From: Mya arenaria
Lineage: Eukaryota; Mollusca; Bivalvia; Myida; Myidae
DNA length: 64,000 nt
Assembly: GCF_026914265.1 (NCBI RefSeq)
Contig: NC_069126.1
Location: 23,847,473-23,911,472 of the forward strand
Direction: 5' to 3'
Part shown: positions 46,401-56,384 of the stretch, in pieces
Position numbering within the stretch: position 1 is the first letter of the stretch
Layout of the letters: every line of letters starts with the position of its first letter
Notes under the pieces: generated by a model
Databases searched by the model: none
The model's input: the letters and a program-made list of their open reading frames with translations, nothing else
Told to the model about the DNA's origin: nothing
Position numbers and translations under genes: made by a program

Positions 46401-49202
46401 GATTCGCGGAATTCCGCGGATCTAATGGCCCCAGAGACCCCCACCCCTCCCTCCAAAAAAAAAATTAAAATAAACTAAAATAAAAAAATATTTTTTTTTT
46501 ACCTGAAAAAAATTATATGGTTGCTTTCAGTTGTTTAAGTTAATATTCCAGTTTTCTTCAAATTTAAAGTCAGGAGAGTCCTCAAAAGAGCTTCTAAAAA
46601 GCCATTTTTTCTTCTACAGCAGTGCGCTTTTGACCCCAAGAGCGCCCCATAAACCCATGGCCGAAAAAATTTCAGCCCTCCGGCTGCCAGGTCAATCATA
46701 TCCCTGTTAACTCTGCTTGTAATAAATGCCAATGATTTCCCTTGATGGACTACAAGAAACATCAACATGGCTTCACCTTGCTGTAATCTTTGATTTATAA
46801 GTATCAATAATGATTATAAAATAACATGTTTAGAATAAAAGTTTACCCACTTATCTGAAAATTAGCAAAAGAGAATTGAGATTTGATTATAATAAATGAA
46901 AAGAAAATTCTTAGGTTCATGTATTATATTTCAGAATCAATAGTAGAAGTGTCCTCCATAGACTTCTCTCCATTTGGTCAGCCCTGTTTCTTGGCCGGGA
47001 GTTCAGATGGAACATTTTCTCTCTACACCACACAGTCAGGTAGGAGATCAATATTAAACAGTTTAAGGAGTTAAGAGTAATAAAAGCAATGTTTTGTTTC
47101 CACCAAGTGAACTTTCCCATTTGTGCTCCTCATAACCGTCAGCATTTTTGGGGGGTTAGAATATTCCTTTTCGAGTTGTTTTTCATTATTGTGTTTGTCT
47201 GTGTTAATATACACTTTGAATATGTAAACAACGTGATATGATGAAAGGCATATATTTCTAAACAATAATCCACAATTGAGATAGAAATTAAAGTTAAGAG
47301 AAATGCTATTCGGACTGACATTTCCTGAAATATTTGAGATATTAGTGGAAACAATTGCAAGTAGCCATAATTCCCAAGTCATAAGGTTTAAGCTGATATG
47401 CAAATAAAACCTGCTATTGGCTAATTCTAAAACCAAGTTGTTTGTTTTTAGCTGGAAAATATCAAATTCAAAATGGTTTAAATATTTGCAATATCAATAA
47501 ACTATTTTATGCCGAACAAAAATTGATCTGCGTCCTCCAGTAGCAAACTATGAAATGAATATATTACATGTTTGTGGTTTTATTCTTTCACAATGATTGT
47601 TTTATCTTTAACAGAAAATCCGCTGATCACGTGGCCCCATTTGACCAAAGGTCATAAGGTTCAGTGTGTACGATGGTCTCGCAGTCGGCCTTGCGTGTTC
47701 TACGTGCTTGACTCCGCTGCCACGCTGTATGTGTTTGATCTGCTGGAGGGAGACATGAACCCCAAGAATGTGGAGACGTTGGCTAAAGAAAGGTGGAAAC
47801 AGGGCTCCGGGCCCCCATTTGTAGACATATTTTAAGCGTCGCAAGCTAAAATATCTCTTGATTTTACAAATAGGATATAATAGTTCATTGTGATTACCAT
47901 GGTGATAATTTCCTTATAAGTGTCAAATTCTTTAAAATCAAAACATTACGCAACTTATACCAAACCAAATATAGTGTGCTTAGTTTGATCTTGTTCAAAC
48001 GGATTTAAGATCGTTCAAGAAAATGGGGCTAATAGTCTTCCTTTTTGAGTTATTATAAATGTTGCTATATTTGTTTTGTATGTTATCTATTCATCTTAAC
48101 ATTCGTATTGTTAGAAAGATTAGATGCTCGACATTATTTTAAAGTGATTCATTTTAATTAATTGTTTTGTTATAAACAACATCTTAGAATGTCATTGTAA
48201 AGTAGAACTGTAACTGACTTTCACAATATTCAATAAAAAAAATCAGATTTTCCTCAATAGTTCACTAGCTTGCATACTTCTCAATGATTTATGCTGTTCT
48301 GGCTTAAAACATTCAATGCTTATAAACACTGCTTATTTCTATTTATTATTCTTTCAGAGTGACCAGTTTCAGCCTGACCACTGACCAGAGGGGAGAAGGG
48401 TCATCAGGCAAGCTCCCCCAGATGGTCAGTCGGAGTCTCTTATATTATATTATTCTTAATTTTGTTTATATTGGTAGCTGGTCTAAAAACCGAGACATGT
48501 AATAGCATTTATGTCGGCAACTGTGGCATTTTGCAAAACTCAGCCTTAACTTAAAAACTTTTCAATATATTTGAATGAATTCATTTCACAAGTTGCAGAA
48601 GACAATTTCAATGTAAGCAAGGCCCATAACTCTGGCTTTAATCATTGTTGAGTTATGCCCCTTTTGGGCTGGAAAAAATGTTGGCATTTGCTAGTGGTGC
48701 TCTTGTTTAACACATGCAATGCCTTGTTCCTATATTTATGCAGATAATCATTTATTATTAGTTTCTTAAAAATGTTATATAAGATGGAATTGATTAGGAC
48801 TATTCCATTTAAGCATTTAATGCCCTGGGGGAAGGCGTTTTTAAATTATGCTATCCCCCTACAGAAGCAAATTTACCCTTGTGGGGTCCAAAATAGCGAA
48901 AAAATACACTCGCCTACATATTATTTAAATAATTGCCTTCTACCCATGCGTTATATGTTGTACTGGAAAAGCCCTAACAGAAAGGCAATTAGTAAGTAAG
49001 TTATTTGTCAAACTGATGAAAGTATCGGCAAATAGTGCTCTTGTTTTTGCATGTAATACAATAACTAGGCTCTTGTGTTCCATCATTTCAGTTGTTCAGC
49101 CTGGAGAGTGGAAAGATAGAGATCCATACTGTGGCCAAGTCTCTGAGAGAGCCAGATCAGCTTGAGACTGACTACCTGGCTAGCTACTTACAGAGATTCT
49201 GA
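22414..49202 (+). CDS. DYNC2I1: Cytoplasmic dynein-2 intermediate chain 1 (WDR60)
   Basis: Thirty-two exons join in frame to 1026 codons plus stop, close to the roughly 1066 aa of human WDR60. The protein is an intermediate chain of cytoplasmic dynein-2, the motor for retrograde intraflagellar transport in cilia; in the family the C-terminal WD40 propeller binds the heavy chain and the N-terminal part binds light chains. It begins [20 protein letters not shown], matching the family's N-terminal 'K.DTW....L'. Residues about 108-340 are Arg/Asp/Glu/His-rich, followed by an acidic stretch ([24 protein letters not shown]). Residues 413-507 hold the conserved [12 protein letters not shown] and [19 protein letters not shown]40 repeats follow from about 619 ([78 protein letters not shown]). 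Exon-by-exon positions are in the two following entries. Confidence 0.95.
22885..23285. mobile_element. Possible MITE in WDR60 intron 1
   Basis: Ends CAGTGCTCAAGCTAGG and the complement of CCTGGCTGGAGCACTG pair at 14 of 16 positions. Between them lie repeated TTGCCCTTTT motifs. The CAGTG start is hAT-like. No target duplication was recognised, so the borders are tentative. Confidence 0.45.
24576..24720. repeat. Dispersed repeat fragment in WDR60 intron 3
   Basis: Contains 'TGTTCAAGATATTTACACAAATTTCCGT...GTTACCAGTGACAATG', similar in order to fragments at 29119-29340, 39056-39530 and 48520-48705 ('CAAGATAT.TTC....AACTTGGTACACATGTTGCCAGAGACAAT'). Class unknown. Confidence 0.35.
25275..25358. 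repeat. Two tandem 42-bp units in WDR60 intron 4
   Basis: ACAAATTCAATTAATCTACA...CATGTTTTTCTTCTTT occurs twice in a row at 25275 and 25317 with a single difference (ACATGTATA against ACACGTATA). Confidence 0.85.
26016..26812. repeat. 40-bp minisatellite, about 20 units, starting at the exon 6 donor of WDR60
   Basis: Unit ATATTTCAAAGTCATTGTTG followed by TAACAATAACCTCATTATTT. Sub-families differ at the ACCTCA/ACATCA/AACTCA position and some units are truncated (26280-26300, 26655-26690). The first copies (GTAATATTTCAAAG) begin with the donor GT of exon 6 at 26016 itself. Unit-to-unit identity is high, so the expansion is recent. Confidence 0.95.
29119..29340. repeat. Dispersed repeat fragment in WDR60 intron 9
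   Basis: Holds TTGGTGTCATTGTC-type repeats followed by ACTCAAGATATATTCAAACG and AACTTGGTACACATGTTGCC. The same motif order appears at 39056-39530. No coding capacity. Confidence 0.4.
29419..29597. mobile_element. MITE, 'GTTGGCTCGAACT' family, copy 2
   Basis: Ends TACAGTCAAACCCTGTTGGC and the complement of GAGCCAACAAGGTTGACTGT, with the same internal GTCGAGCCAAGCGGGAAT as copy 1. About 180 bp, in WDR60 intron 9. Confidence 0.7.
31946..32380. repeat. Degenerate purine-rich repeat starting at the exon 12 donor of WDR60
   Basis: Starting from the exon end AAACAG|GTAAACCATTTGG, variants of 'AAACAGG.AAACCATTGGG..AAAGTGGGG' recur about every 30-45 bp across the first 430 bp of intron 12, for example at about 31975, 31997, 32030, 32062 and 32152. 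The plus strand there is almost free of pyrimidine runs. Confidence 0.7.
36982..37273. repeat. 73-bp tandem repeat, 4 units, in WDR60 intron 15
   Basis: Units start at 36982, 37055, 37128 and 37201, each AGCTCCTCTGTTTTT...GGAGTCCGGCCAA, nearly identical (one unit has GAGTAATG for GAGTATTG). The high identity points to recent duplication or an assembly artefact. Confidence 0.95.
37350..38118. mobile_element. Non-autonomous DNA element with TACTGTGAAATCAT ends
   Basis: Left end TACTGTGAAATCATTTATTT, then TTCGTGGGCTTGAAATTTCG. The right end is the reverse complement type: CCCAAGAAATCCACGAAAAT ... ATGATTTTACAGTA. Length about 769 bp, in WDR60 intron 15. A 104-codon plus-strand frame inside (37388-37702) shows no transposase motif. 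Confidence 0.6.
39056..39530. repeat. Dispersed repeat fragment in WDR60 intron 17
   Basis: Contains 'ACTCAAAAACTGTT.CA', 'TTGACATATTAATCAAGATA', 'CATGAAACTGAATACCGTACAC' and 'CAGTGGCAATAACC', the same motif order as the fragments at 29119 and 48520. Class unknown. Confidence 0.35.
39843..39893 (+). pseudogene. Decayed duplicate of WDR60 exon 18 inside intron 18
   Basis: The sequence reads [17 protein letters not shown], an obvious copy of the end of exon 18 ([16 protein letters not shown]), 60 bp after the real exon. The nucleotides GACATTGGCCGTCTGATTCA match GACATGGGACGTCTGAATCA. The real donor CAG|GTAGG is not preserved (CAGGAAAT), so the copy cannot act as a normal exon. Confidence 0.75.
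41404..41466 (+). pseudogene. Decayed duplicate of WDR60 exon 22 inside intron 21
   Basis: CGCTGCTGTTTTATCTTTAT then GAGGCCCTTCCTGGTGTTTG CTGGAGTGACAGACGG closely matches exon 22 (CGCTGCTGCTGTTTTAGCCC, GAGGCCCTTCCTGGTGTTCG), which begins at 41694. The copy breaks off after the GMTDG-coding part and lacks the WD dipeptide region, the acceptor and the donor. Confidence 0.75.
42471..42568. mobile_element. MITE, 'GTTGGCTCGAACT' family, short copy 3
   Basis: Ends AGTTGAACCCAGTTTGCTCG and the complement of CGGGGTTTGACTGTATA, with TTGTTGGCTCGAACTGGATG inside. Internally deleted relative to copies 1 and 2. In WDR60 intron 22. Confidence 0.6.
42954..43288. mobile_element. TTAA-type MITE, copy 1 (diverged)
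   Basis: Left end TATAGCTGCACTCTTGAAGA and right end CAATCTGTGAGGGTGCAGAT-TTAA match the better copy at 60288-60642. Shared interior includes 'GTCTT.GAATGAGC', 'GCGT.AAT.T...AAAC...TGATAAA' and ATTGATGTTTTATG. In WDR60 intron 23. Confidence 0.65.
45018..45680. mobile_element. Non-autonomous element with three internal 160-bp units and GGGGGCAT ends
   Basis: Left end ATGCCCCCACAAAGTGGCGG, then an ACGT-repeat, then three units carrying TTCCGATCTAATTCTTGAAA, CCAATCCTCACCAAACTTTA, GACCATAATATCTTGATCAA and CATTTAGGAGTTACGGCCCT. The right end AGTGGGGGCATCCGTGTCCT is partly inverted to the left (ATGCCCCCAC / GTGGGGGCAT). It ends about 40 bp before exon 27 of WDR60. Confidence 0.7.
46378..46800. repeat. 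Unclassified repeat relic in WDR60 intron 28
   Basis: A GC-richer island with a palindromic head (GTCCGCGGATTCGCGGAATT CCGCGGAT) and C-rich and A-rich runs, unlike the surrounding intron. No transposase or reverse transcriptase motif recognised; borders are approximate. Confidence 0.25.
48520..48705. repeat. Dispersed repeat fragment in WDR60 intron 31
   Basis: AACTTAAAAACTTTTCAATA, CACAAGTTGCAGAAGACAAT and AAGGCCCATAACTCTGGCTT, TGAGTTATGCCCCTTTT. The same family style as the fragments at 24576, 29119 and 39056. Confidence 0.4.
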
Positions 49203-49420
49203 TAGGCTGAAATATCCTGGCCACCTTTATGCAGACATTCTGATTGGCTGAGATATCATGGTCACCTTTATACAGACATTCTGATTGGCTGAGATATCCA
49301 GGCCAATTTCACTTTGACATTCAGATTACCTGAAATACCATAGCCAACCTCATGTAGTTCTCATTGGCTGAAATAACCTGGCCAAAGGCATGCGCATATT
49401 TTGATGGGTTGAAATATCTA
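49188..49420. repeat. 41-bp degenerate tandem repeat spanning the WDR60 stop codon
   Basis: Unit 'ATTCTGATTGGCTGAGATATC.TGGCCACCTTTATACAGAC' repeats about 4-5 times with growing divergence. The first unit contains the WDR60 stop codon (AGAGATTCTGATAGGCTGAA), so the array begins in the last codons and continues into the 3' UTR. Each unit holds ATTGG, an inverted CCAAT motif. Confidence 0.8.
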
Positions 49421-52400
49421 ACTAGGCAATCTGGTTGTTTTTTTCATGGCCAAATAATACCATTCTGGATTCCTTGACTCAGTGAAGCCAGTTTTCTAGT
49501 AGGATTTACTCTATGGCTTAACTATTTATACACATCTGTGGTTTTGCAATAGAAAGCATTCAAAATAAAGTCTGACTAGAAAACATACTGCTTCTGCTAT
49601 GGATTAACTTTGTGGCTAGTATAAATGTACTTGGAACTTCATAGTTTATGAGGACTACTAATCTCAAACTATTCTCTTTGCTCGTAATTCATGATCGTAA
49701 AATGACTAGATGCTCCCTAATGAATAGGTACTTTTTGTATCACAATTTTGTTCTTGTTCAAGAAAACTACAGAAAAATAATATTCCTTGAAGCTTTTTGT
49801 ACACTTCTTTAGATTTGACAAATTCATGACCCCTAAATATTGTCAACTTTTCAAAAAACTTCTGCTCCATTTTTCTGTGTATTCTGAGATTTGCCAGACA
49901 AATATTTCTTGATGATGCAAGGTCATGTGATGGCTTAAATATACTCCTATAATTTGTTATACCTATGGTACTGGTAGTTGATTGGCTCTGTTACTTTAAT
50001 AATGTATATTTTCAATAATACTAGTTCTAGTCTATTTTTTTTGCCTTTGGAAGTGAATTTTAACATTTTATTTTTCAAAGAATTGTACAAGAAGGAAAAT
50101 TATTTTTCTTCAAATTTAGATTAAGTATTATTAGATCCTGATTGCACCATCGTTGGCAACCACAGTACTTAATACTGTTATTCTTCATAAATACCGTGGG
50201 ACAATTGACTGACAGTCTTTTTTTAATGAATATATGCATTAGGCCAGAGAGTCCATTCTCCTTCAATTGAATTTGCATGTTACAATTAAATATTCTTCAA
50301 TAATTCTCTAGTGTCAGTGTCCTCCATGGCCGAGTGGACTTGACTGCTGTTTAAAATTATTGTGCACAAAAGGTGAAACCAGCTCAATCCTGGATTTTGC
50401 CAGAATATTTTTCTACAGGAAAAAATCTTACTGAACCAATGAAACTGCCTCCTTAATTATTCATAATTACGAGATTTTCTTAGCAAAATCGCCAACAGTA
50501 CATAACGAAGCATAGCATATTAATGTATTGGGCGTATTCCACAATGTGATTGCACCAGCTTTAATAGTCAAGTATAACAAAAACTAATATCACAATTTTG
50601 CTTTAATTTTATTGAAAAAAAAACTTAATTTAAGTCATCTTTTCTTTGTAAAATTGTACAGCGCATTTGTAAAGAAATTGTTTTCAAACATATCGTAGCT
50701 TTAAAGTCTGTGATAAAAACTGTGTAGAATTTAAGATTGTTAAATTATTGTTAAAAGTCATCTTTGTGATAAGGGATGACTACATGATGTCTAGATGCTA
50801 GATAAAGTATGTTTCTCCATGTGTATTTATCAGTGCAACATGTATGTATTTTGTTTGTTTGAGTACAGAATCATTCAGTTTTACAACACATCAGTTTAAC
50901 AATTATTGTTTTGGATAATTCATGTACATGTACATAATTTATAAATAGAATTTGAAATACATATTTGTTCACAATAGATCAATGATTTTATGTAAAAATT
51001 AATAGATTAATCTTTTGAGAGAAAAAATATTGATGCATGTATGTCTAATTTGTTAAATCCCTGTAACATTAACCACTATGACCAGGAATCAATCCAGATC
51101 GATGGATTGCTGTCCATAGCCATAACCAGTAAACTACTCTGTAAGGCGTCATTTTCACTGCTAAATTGGGACTTGTATACTTTTTGGTAGAGTAACTAAC
51201 GAATCTATTTTAAGCTGTTTCTGTGTAACTCTTAAATGTGTAAAAGTGAATGGTTCTATACATTTTTTTTCATTTATAAGAACAAATCTCATGTTTTCTT
51301 CCGTCCATTTTTGTCATATTAGTGCTCATAATTATGAATACAACAATGTATATGATGAATGTCTAATGATGAATGAAAAGATGTTATGTGTATGGTTAGG
51401 GCACTCTATTGGACTGGTCCATAAAAGGGTTAGTGCCTAGAAATGTTGTTGTATTTTAAAATGATAAACATTTAATGACATATCAGGCATAAAACTTAGT
51501 TTAAGGCAAAGTTTTCTGGGGTTTGGTTTCCTATTAGATCCAACGAAATATTGTATACCATATTTTTTAACTGTTAGATTCACAAGTCTATATTTTTAAT
51601 TGTTCCACACGGGTGAGGGACTGTATCTTGTTAAAACTCCATTGATTGATAACAAGTATCTTGATAAATCAACTATGTCTCAGGGCCTGAAATATTTGAA
51701 TCCGTGATGGGTGAAATACAGCTATTCCATGAGACTGGAGCTATGATTCCTTGTAAAAACAGAAAACTTTGCCTTTTAATTAAGTTTCTAAGTTCAAATT
51801 TGTTTCGACTGGCTTGGCCGACTCCCTCAACTCATTATAGGACCTCAGAATTAAGCAAAAAAAATCTGTTGATTAATCTTTGAAAATATTTCTTGACTAT
51901 TTTCAAGTTTGCTAGATCTATTTCTGTTTGTCTCAAGTTATATGTTAAATAGCAGTATACATGTAAGTGGCCCAAATTTCACCAAAATACTTATGTGAAA
52001 TATCAATATCACCTCATTTTACCACATAAAAGCATAGTATGATTCAGAATGTTGTATTTTTTACTCTTATTAAAACTCATTCTGATGGAATGTGATGTTA
52101 AATATATTCGGTTGATATATCAAAGAGCCAAAATTGAACTTTTTTCAAAAGCAATGAGTTCTTTTAGGAATAAAAAAATGGAATCTTTACATTGAAAGTT
52201 TTAATCAACATACCGGTATTTGTTAAGAGGTATTTGTTAAGAGATTGCGCTATAAAAAGTGTAAAAAAGTGGTGACATGAAGGTCTGAATTTGACTTGAG
52301 TATTTTTGTGACATGGGGGCCTGTCACTTATGAAATGGGTAATGAGGTCCAATGTGAAACAACTAACAATACTTTATTAAGAATCAAGATCTGTCTTGTA

Positions 52401-52500
52401 TATTGTTTTCATGTTGCATTGAATAACTGTATTGTTATGATGATTTGTTTTTCTTGATTGTAGTATTTATTTTGCTTTTTTAATAAAACTGCAGACATTC
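49203..52500 (+). other. WDR60 3' UTR and convergent intergenic region
   Basis: Possible plus-strand poly(A) signals are AATAAA near 49563 and near 52481; which is used cannot be told. A minus-strand AATAAA near 52371 could end the zinc-finger transcript, in which case the two 3' ends would overlap. The rest is AT-rich with no gene seen. Confidence 0.4.
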
Positions 52501-53350
52501 CAGAATTTTGTTACACTTTAAACCTTAATCCCTTATAACAGCTTTATGAAATAGTGAAAAATTTATCATTTGCTTTTAATTCACAATTCTTTAGAATTCA
52601 CAATTCGTTTCGAAACGTCCATAATTATACGGTAGTAAAATAAATGGAAACATTAAAGCAAATATTTTTCGGTTTAATGGTTGCCACACCAGATATACAT
52701 TATTAACAGAAACAGTCGAGCTACAAAAAAGAACAATGCATTAACAATAGAACAAGTTTCCTTAAACGACAACATCAATAACAGAATAGCTTTAAACCCA
52801 CTGTAAAAATGCATATTAAGCATAAGGATGAAATACCACTAAGATTAAATGTTAACATTATAACAAGTAGATGGTGTTCCCTACACCAATCTAATACAGT
52901 GGGTTTTCCACAAATTGAAACAACTAGTAAACACAACAAAAAATAGGATGATTAGCTATACTACTGGAGTAGGAAAAGAGTGTACATTAATTGCTAAGTG
53001 AAGGCAATGGTTTGAGAAAACCCAGGCAGTGGAAGAATTGATTACTTTAGGAAAAGTTTTAAATTTATAACAAACTTCGAAACAGAAAAAGTCGGACATT
53101 ATTTTGAACGAAACACATGTAGCTGATATACATGCGTTTTCAAAAGGGGAACACACGAACGGAAATGCCAAACGACTGCTTTTAAAACATTTAACATATG
53201 TTTTAATAAAACATTGAATAAACTTGGAAAACACCCAATCTTGCCGTTTACCATAAGCACCACATACAGAAGTATCGCTCTAGCTAGGTCCCATATGTTT
53301 AAAAAGCTAGGAGTTGCGGACGGGTTTCTCCATATGGTTTCTGAAGGCTA

Positions 53351-53998
53351 CCTTCAAGAATCATGACTCCACATGTAAGTTTCCCCTTCAAGAATAATGA
53401 CTCCACATGTAAGTTTCCCCTTCAAGAATAATGACTCCACATGTAAGTTTCCCCTTCAAGAATAACGACTCCACAAGTAAGTTTCCCCTTCAAGAATAAT
53501 GACTCCACATGTAAGTTTCCCCATAAAGAATAATGACTCCATAAGTAAGTTTCCCCTTCAAGAATAATGACTCCACAAGTAAGTTTCCCCTTCAAGAATA
53601 ATGACTCCACAAGTAAGTTTCCCCTTCAAGAATAATGACTCCACAAGTAAGTTTCCCCTTCAAGAATAATGACTCCACAAGTAAGTTTCCCCTTCAAGAA
53701 TAACGACTCCACAAGTAAGTTTCCCCTTCAAAAATAATGACTCCACATGTAAGTTTCCCCATAAAGAATAATGACTCCACAAGTAAGTTTCCCCTTCAAG
53801 AATAATGACTCCACAAGTAAGTTTCCCCTTCAAGAATAATGACTCCACATGTAAGTTTCCCCTTCAAGAATAATGACTCCACAAGTAAGTTTCCCCTTCA
53901 AGAATAATGACTCCACATGTAAGTTTCCCCTTCAAGAATAATGACTCCACATGTAAGTTTCCCCTTCAAGAATAATGACTCCACATGTAAGTTTCCCT
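53351..53998. repeat. 34-bp minisatellite, about 19 units, at the stop codon of the zinc-finger gene
   Basis: Unit TTCAAGAATAATGACTCCAC followed by ATGTAAGTTTCCCC (or AAGTAAG...). Units are highly alike; variants are ACATGT/ACAAGT, AACGAC and CATAAAG. On the minus strand the array starts with GAAGGGGAAACTTAC immediately after the TGA of the zinc-finger gene and would form the start of its 3' UTR. Open frames on the minus strand come from the repeat. Confidence 0.95.
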
Positions 53999-55984
53999 TC
54001 AACCGGAACATTTGTATTTCCCTTTGCCCTTGCAGAAGTCCCTTTTGTGTCTGAGGAGTCCTGACGTACTACTCATGAGCTTTCCGCACGTTGAACATTT
54101 GATATCGAACTGATCGCCGTTTGGTTTTAATTGGTGCATCTTTTTCATGTGGATAGAAAGGTTATTTTGGTTTTTGAATGTACTGGTGCAATGCTCACAG
54201 CCAAACTTTCTCTCCGTGATGTGGGTAACTTTGTGTGTGGTCCAGCCATGCTCGCTAGCTAATGTTTTTCCACATACTTGGCAAGTAAATTTCTTATCCT
54301 TGCCCTTTTTGCGCTGTTTTGAGGGGCCCTCTGAATGGAGGCGTTGCGTGTGCAGTTTTAAGGTCGTGGCCAACCGAAACGTTTGTCCGCATTGGCCGCA
54401 GCGGTGTGGTCGCTCGCCGGTGTGGATAAGCAAGTGTAGCTTTAGATCTTTAACATCAAAGAACTCGTGGCCGCAGACGGAACATTTGTGCTCCTTTTTA
54501 CCTGTGTGACGCTTCATGTGCAAACGTAATGAATTTTTGTGCGAGAATTTTGTGTCGCACAGTCCGCATTCAAACTCCCTGACGCCAGTGTGAGTTAGCA
54601 TATGGCTTTTCAGATGTGCCGGACGCATGAACATTTGTCCACAAACTTCACATTTATGAGTTCTTATTCCATCGTGTTGCTCCAAAATGTGCTTCCTTAA
54701 TGTTTGCTTCCGGTTGAACATTTTTCCACATCTAGTGCAAGCGAGCGTATTTTCCTTCGCAAAATGGACGTAATCTTCATGGATCTTAAGCGCGTTTTTT
54801 ACCTTGAACTTTCTTTCACAATATTTACACGCAAACGTTTTCTCACCGTTGTGAGTGAGTTTCTTATGGTGATTTACATAAACTTCGGACGCAAACTTTT
54901 TGTCGCATAAATCACAAGCATAATCTTTAGTCTTTACGTGTGTGACTAAGTGCTCATTCATTCTAACTACCTCCTTCCCACAGATTTGACAGGGCCTCAA
55001 ATTTTCTTTAGTGTGTGTCCTCACATGTTTGAGCAGGTCACCCCTGGTTTTACACCCCTTGTTACAGAGTTCACAAGAGAAAGGCCTTATATCGGAATGC
55101 GTTTTCATATGAGTGTTCAATTTGCTCGGGACCAGGAACCCTTTCCCGCATATGCTACATTTATACGGGCGTTCGTCGACCATGTGCACTATGGCATGGT
55201 GTCTCACACTAGACCTTAGCTTAAACGTTTTGTTGCATAATTCACACTTGTATCGTTTTTCAGTTGAATGCGTCTCCATGTGGGCTCTCAGTCCTTGTTT
55301 GAAGGTGAATTTCTTCCCACAGAGTTTACATTCGAATAACTGTTCTAGGGTGTGAGTGTTCAGATGTTTGCTTAGGTAGGTTTCACTGTTGTATGACTTT
55401 AAACAGAATGGGCATTTGTGGACCGCGGGCTTGTTAGTAAGCTTGAAGTGGCTGGCGGAATGAGCGGGATACTTTATACCCTCAACTGTTATTCCACAGA
55501 TACAGCAATAGAAACGGCTAGATAGATGGTTCATGCGGTGCCGTTTCAAGACGGCAAAACTGGGGAACAATTCCTTACAGACGCTGCAAGCAAATACATT
55601 GACGCTCTTGTGTCTTACCCTATTTAGATGCGACTTAAGTTGCTGCGCCCGCTGAAATCCCTTGTTACACTGTGTGCACGTGTAATTCTTCTTGTTCCGA
55701 TGACTCGCAGTAATATGTATAGCCAGCCCGTTGTTCGTTGAAAATTTCGACGGGCAATAGCGACAACGGAAATTGAACCTAACATGTGAAAACATGTGAT
55801 GTGTCAGGAACCTTTTGTTTGTGAAGCTGTCTCCACATAAATCGCAGCGGTATTGGTTAAGGCTTTTATGCAATCTTATATGGCTTACGTAAGTCAAAAG
55901 CCTGGAAAACCGTTGATTGCACGTGAAACAGCGATATTTCAGAAGGCTTTTGGTGTCAACCTTACTCTCACTTGTTTCCGGCAT
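53999..55984 (-). CDS. C2H2 zinc-finger protein with 22 fingers
   Basis: One uninterrupted minus-strand frame of 661 codons from ATG at 55984. An acceptor (TTTTTCAG|GACAACCAAG) just before the ATG suggests a 5' UTR intron. I count 22 fingers covering nearly the whole protein from residue 17 on. Most fit C-x2-C-x12-H-x3-5-H, such as YRCDLCGDSFTNKRFLTHH and HKCEVCGQMFMRPAHLKSH. Finger 12 is short (RPCQICGKEVVRMNEHLVTH) and the last ends in Cys (LLRHKRDFC, C2HC). Some linkers are TGE/TGV-like (HTGERPH, HTGVREF, HTGKKEH) but many are not. There is no KRAB, BTB, SCAN or ZAD domain; the N-terminus is just MPETSESKVDTKSLLK. A nuclear DNA-binding regulator is inferred; the target is unknown. The stop is the TGA at the edge of the 34-bp tandem array. 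Confidence 0.92.
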   Translation of the reverse strand: MPETSESKVDTKSLLKYRCFTCNQRFSRLLTYVSHIRLHKSLNQYRCDLCGDSFTNKRFLTHHMFSHVRFNFRCRYCPSKFSTNNGLAIHITASHRNKKNYTCTQCNKGFQRAQQLKSHLNRVRHKSVNVFACSVCKELFPSFAVLKRHRMNHLSSRFYCCICGITVEGIKYPAHSASHFKLTNKPAVHKCPFCLKSYNSETYLSKHLNTHTLEQLFECKLCGKKFTFKQGLRAHMETHSTEKRYKCELCNKTFKLRSSVRHHAIVHMVDERPYKCSICGKGFLVPSKLNTHMKTHSDIRPFSCELCNKGCKTRGDLLKHVRTHTKENLRPCQICGKEVVRMNEHLVTHVKTKDYACDLCDKKFASEVYVNHHKKLTHNGEKTFACKYCERKFKVKNALKIHEDYVHFAKENTLACTRCGKMFNRKQTLRKHILEQHDGIRTHKCEVCGQMFMRPAHLKSHMLTHTGVREFECGLCDTKFSHKNSLRLHMKRHTGKKEHKCSVCGHEFFDVKDLKLHLLIHTGERPHRCGQCGQTFRLATTLKLHTQRLHSEGPSKQRKKGKDKKFTCQVCGKTLASEHGWTTHKVTHITERKFGCEHCTSTFKNQNNLSIHMKKMHQLKPNGDQFDIKCSTCGKLMSSTSGLLRHKRDFCKGKGKYKCSG

Positions 55985-56384
55985 CTTGGTTGTCCTGAAA
56001 AATATGAAAATGTGCGCTTTAAGAATTTCGACTAGGTTCTCTTTTCTTTCGCGTTAGAAATATGAACTATTATTTAGAAGTTATTTGTATATAGTATGAG
56101 TCCAAGTGGGCGTGAGGTCTCGCTGACAGTTATTTTCCATGGACTACATCGGGATGGGTTCGCACACCTATAAAGTCAGAGGGTATGCGCACAATGATCA
56201 AGCAGCCATTGTAGAATAAAATGAAATGTTCCGAGGAAGCACGTTCGCGACCAAACATTAGCTTGCGTCACCCTTTTAAAGTCTAAGATGCAATTTATGA
56301 ATGAATTAATATTGTAACAAACAACGAATATCTACATAGATGGAGCTATGGAGCGGACACTACGATGTAATACAAACTTTTGAC
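55985..56384 (-). other. 5' intron region of the zinc-finger gene
   Basis: Directly upstream of the acceptor at about 55996-55997. No coding exon is seen. A candidate non-coding first exon is described at 58101-58350. Confidence 0.3.

Larger units (their letters stand above)
38893..49202 (+). other. DYNC2I1: WDR60 exon map, C-terminal half (exons 17-32)
   Basis: Exons: 38893-39004, 39692-39786, 40172-40292, 40678-40754, 41018-41094, 41694-41878, 42804-42876, 43635-43654, 44243-44307, 44694-44812, 45720-45807, 46122-46188, 46935-47039, 47615-47792, 48358-48424, 49092-49202. Phases agree throughout. Exon 24 (43635-43654) is a 20-bp micro-exon encoding a Ser-rich turn (SSSSNSE) between propeller strands. 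The last exon encodes [20 protein letters not shown] and ends LASYLQRF with TGA at 49200-49202. Confidence 0.9.

Noticed and set aside
50325-50405. tRNA-like A box (ATGGCCGAGTGG)
   Set aside because: It resembles the start of a Ser/Leu tRNA, but no proper B box, anticodon stem or acceptor pairing follows.
53351-53998. CRISPR-like regular repeats
   Set aside because: Units follow each other without unique spacers, and the setting is an animal genome; it is a minisatellite.
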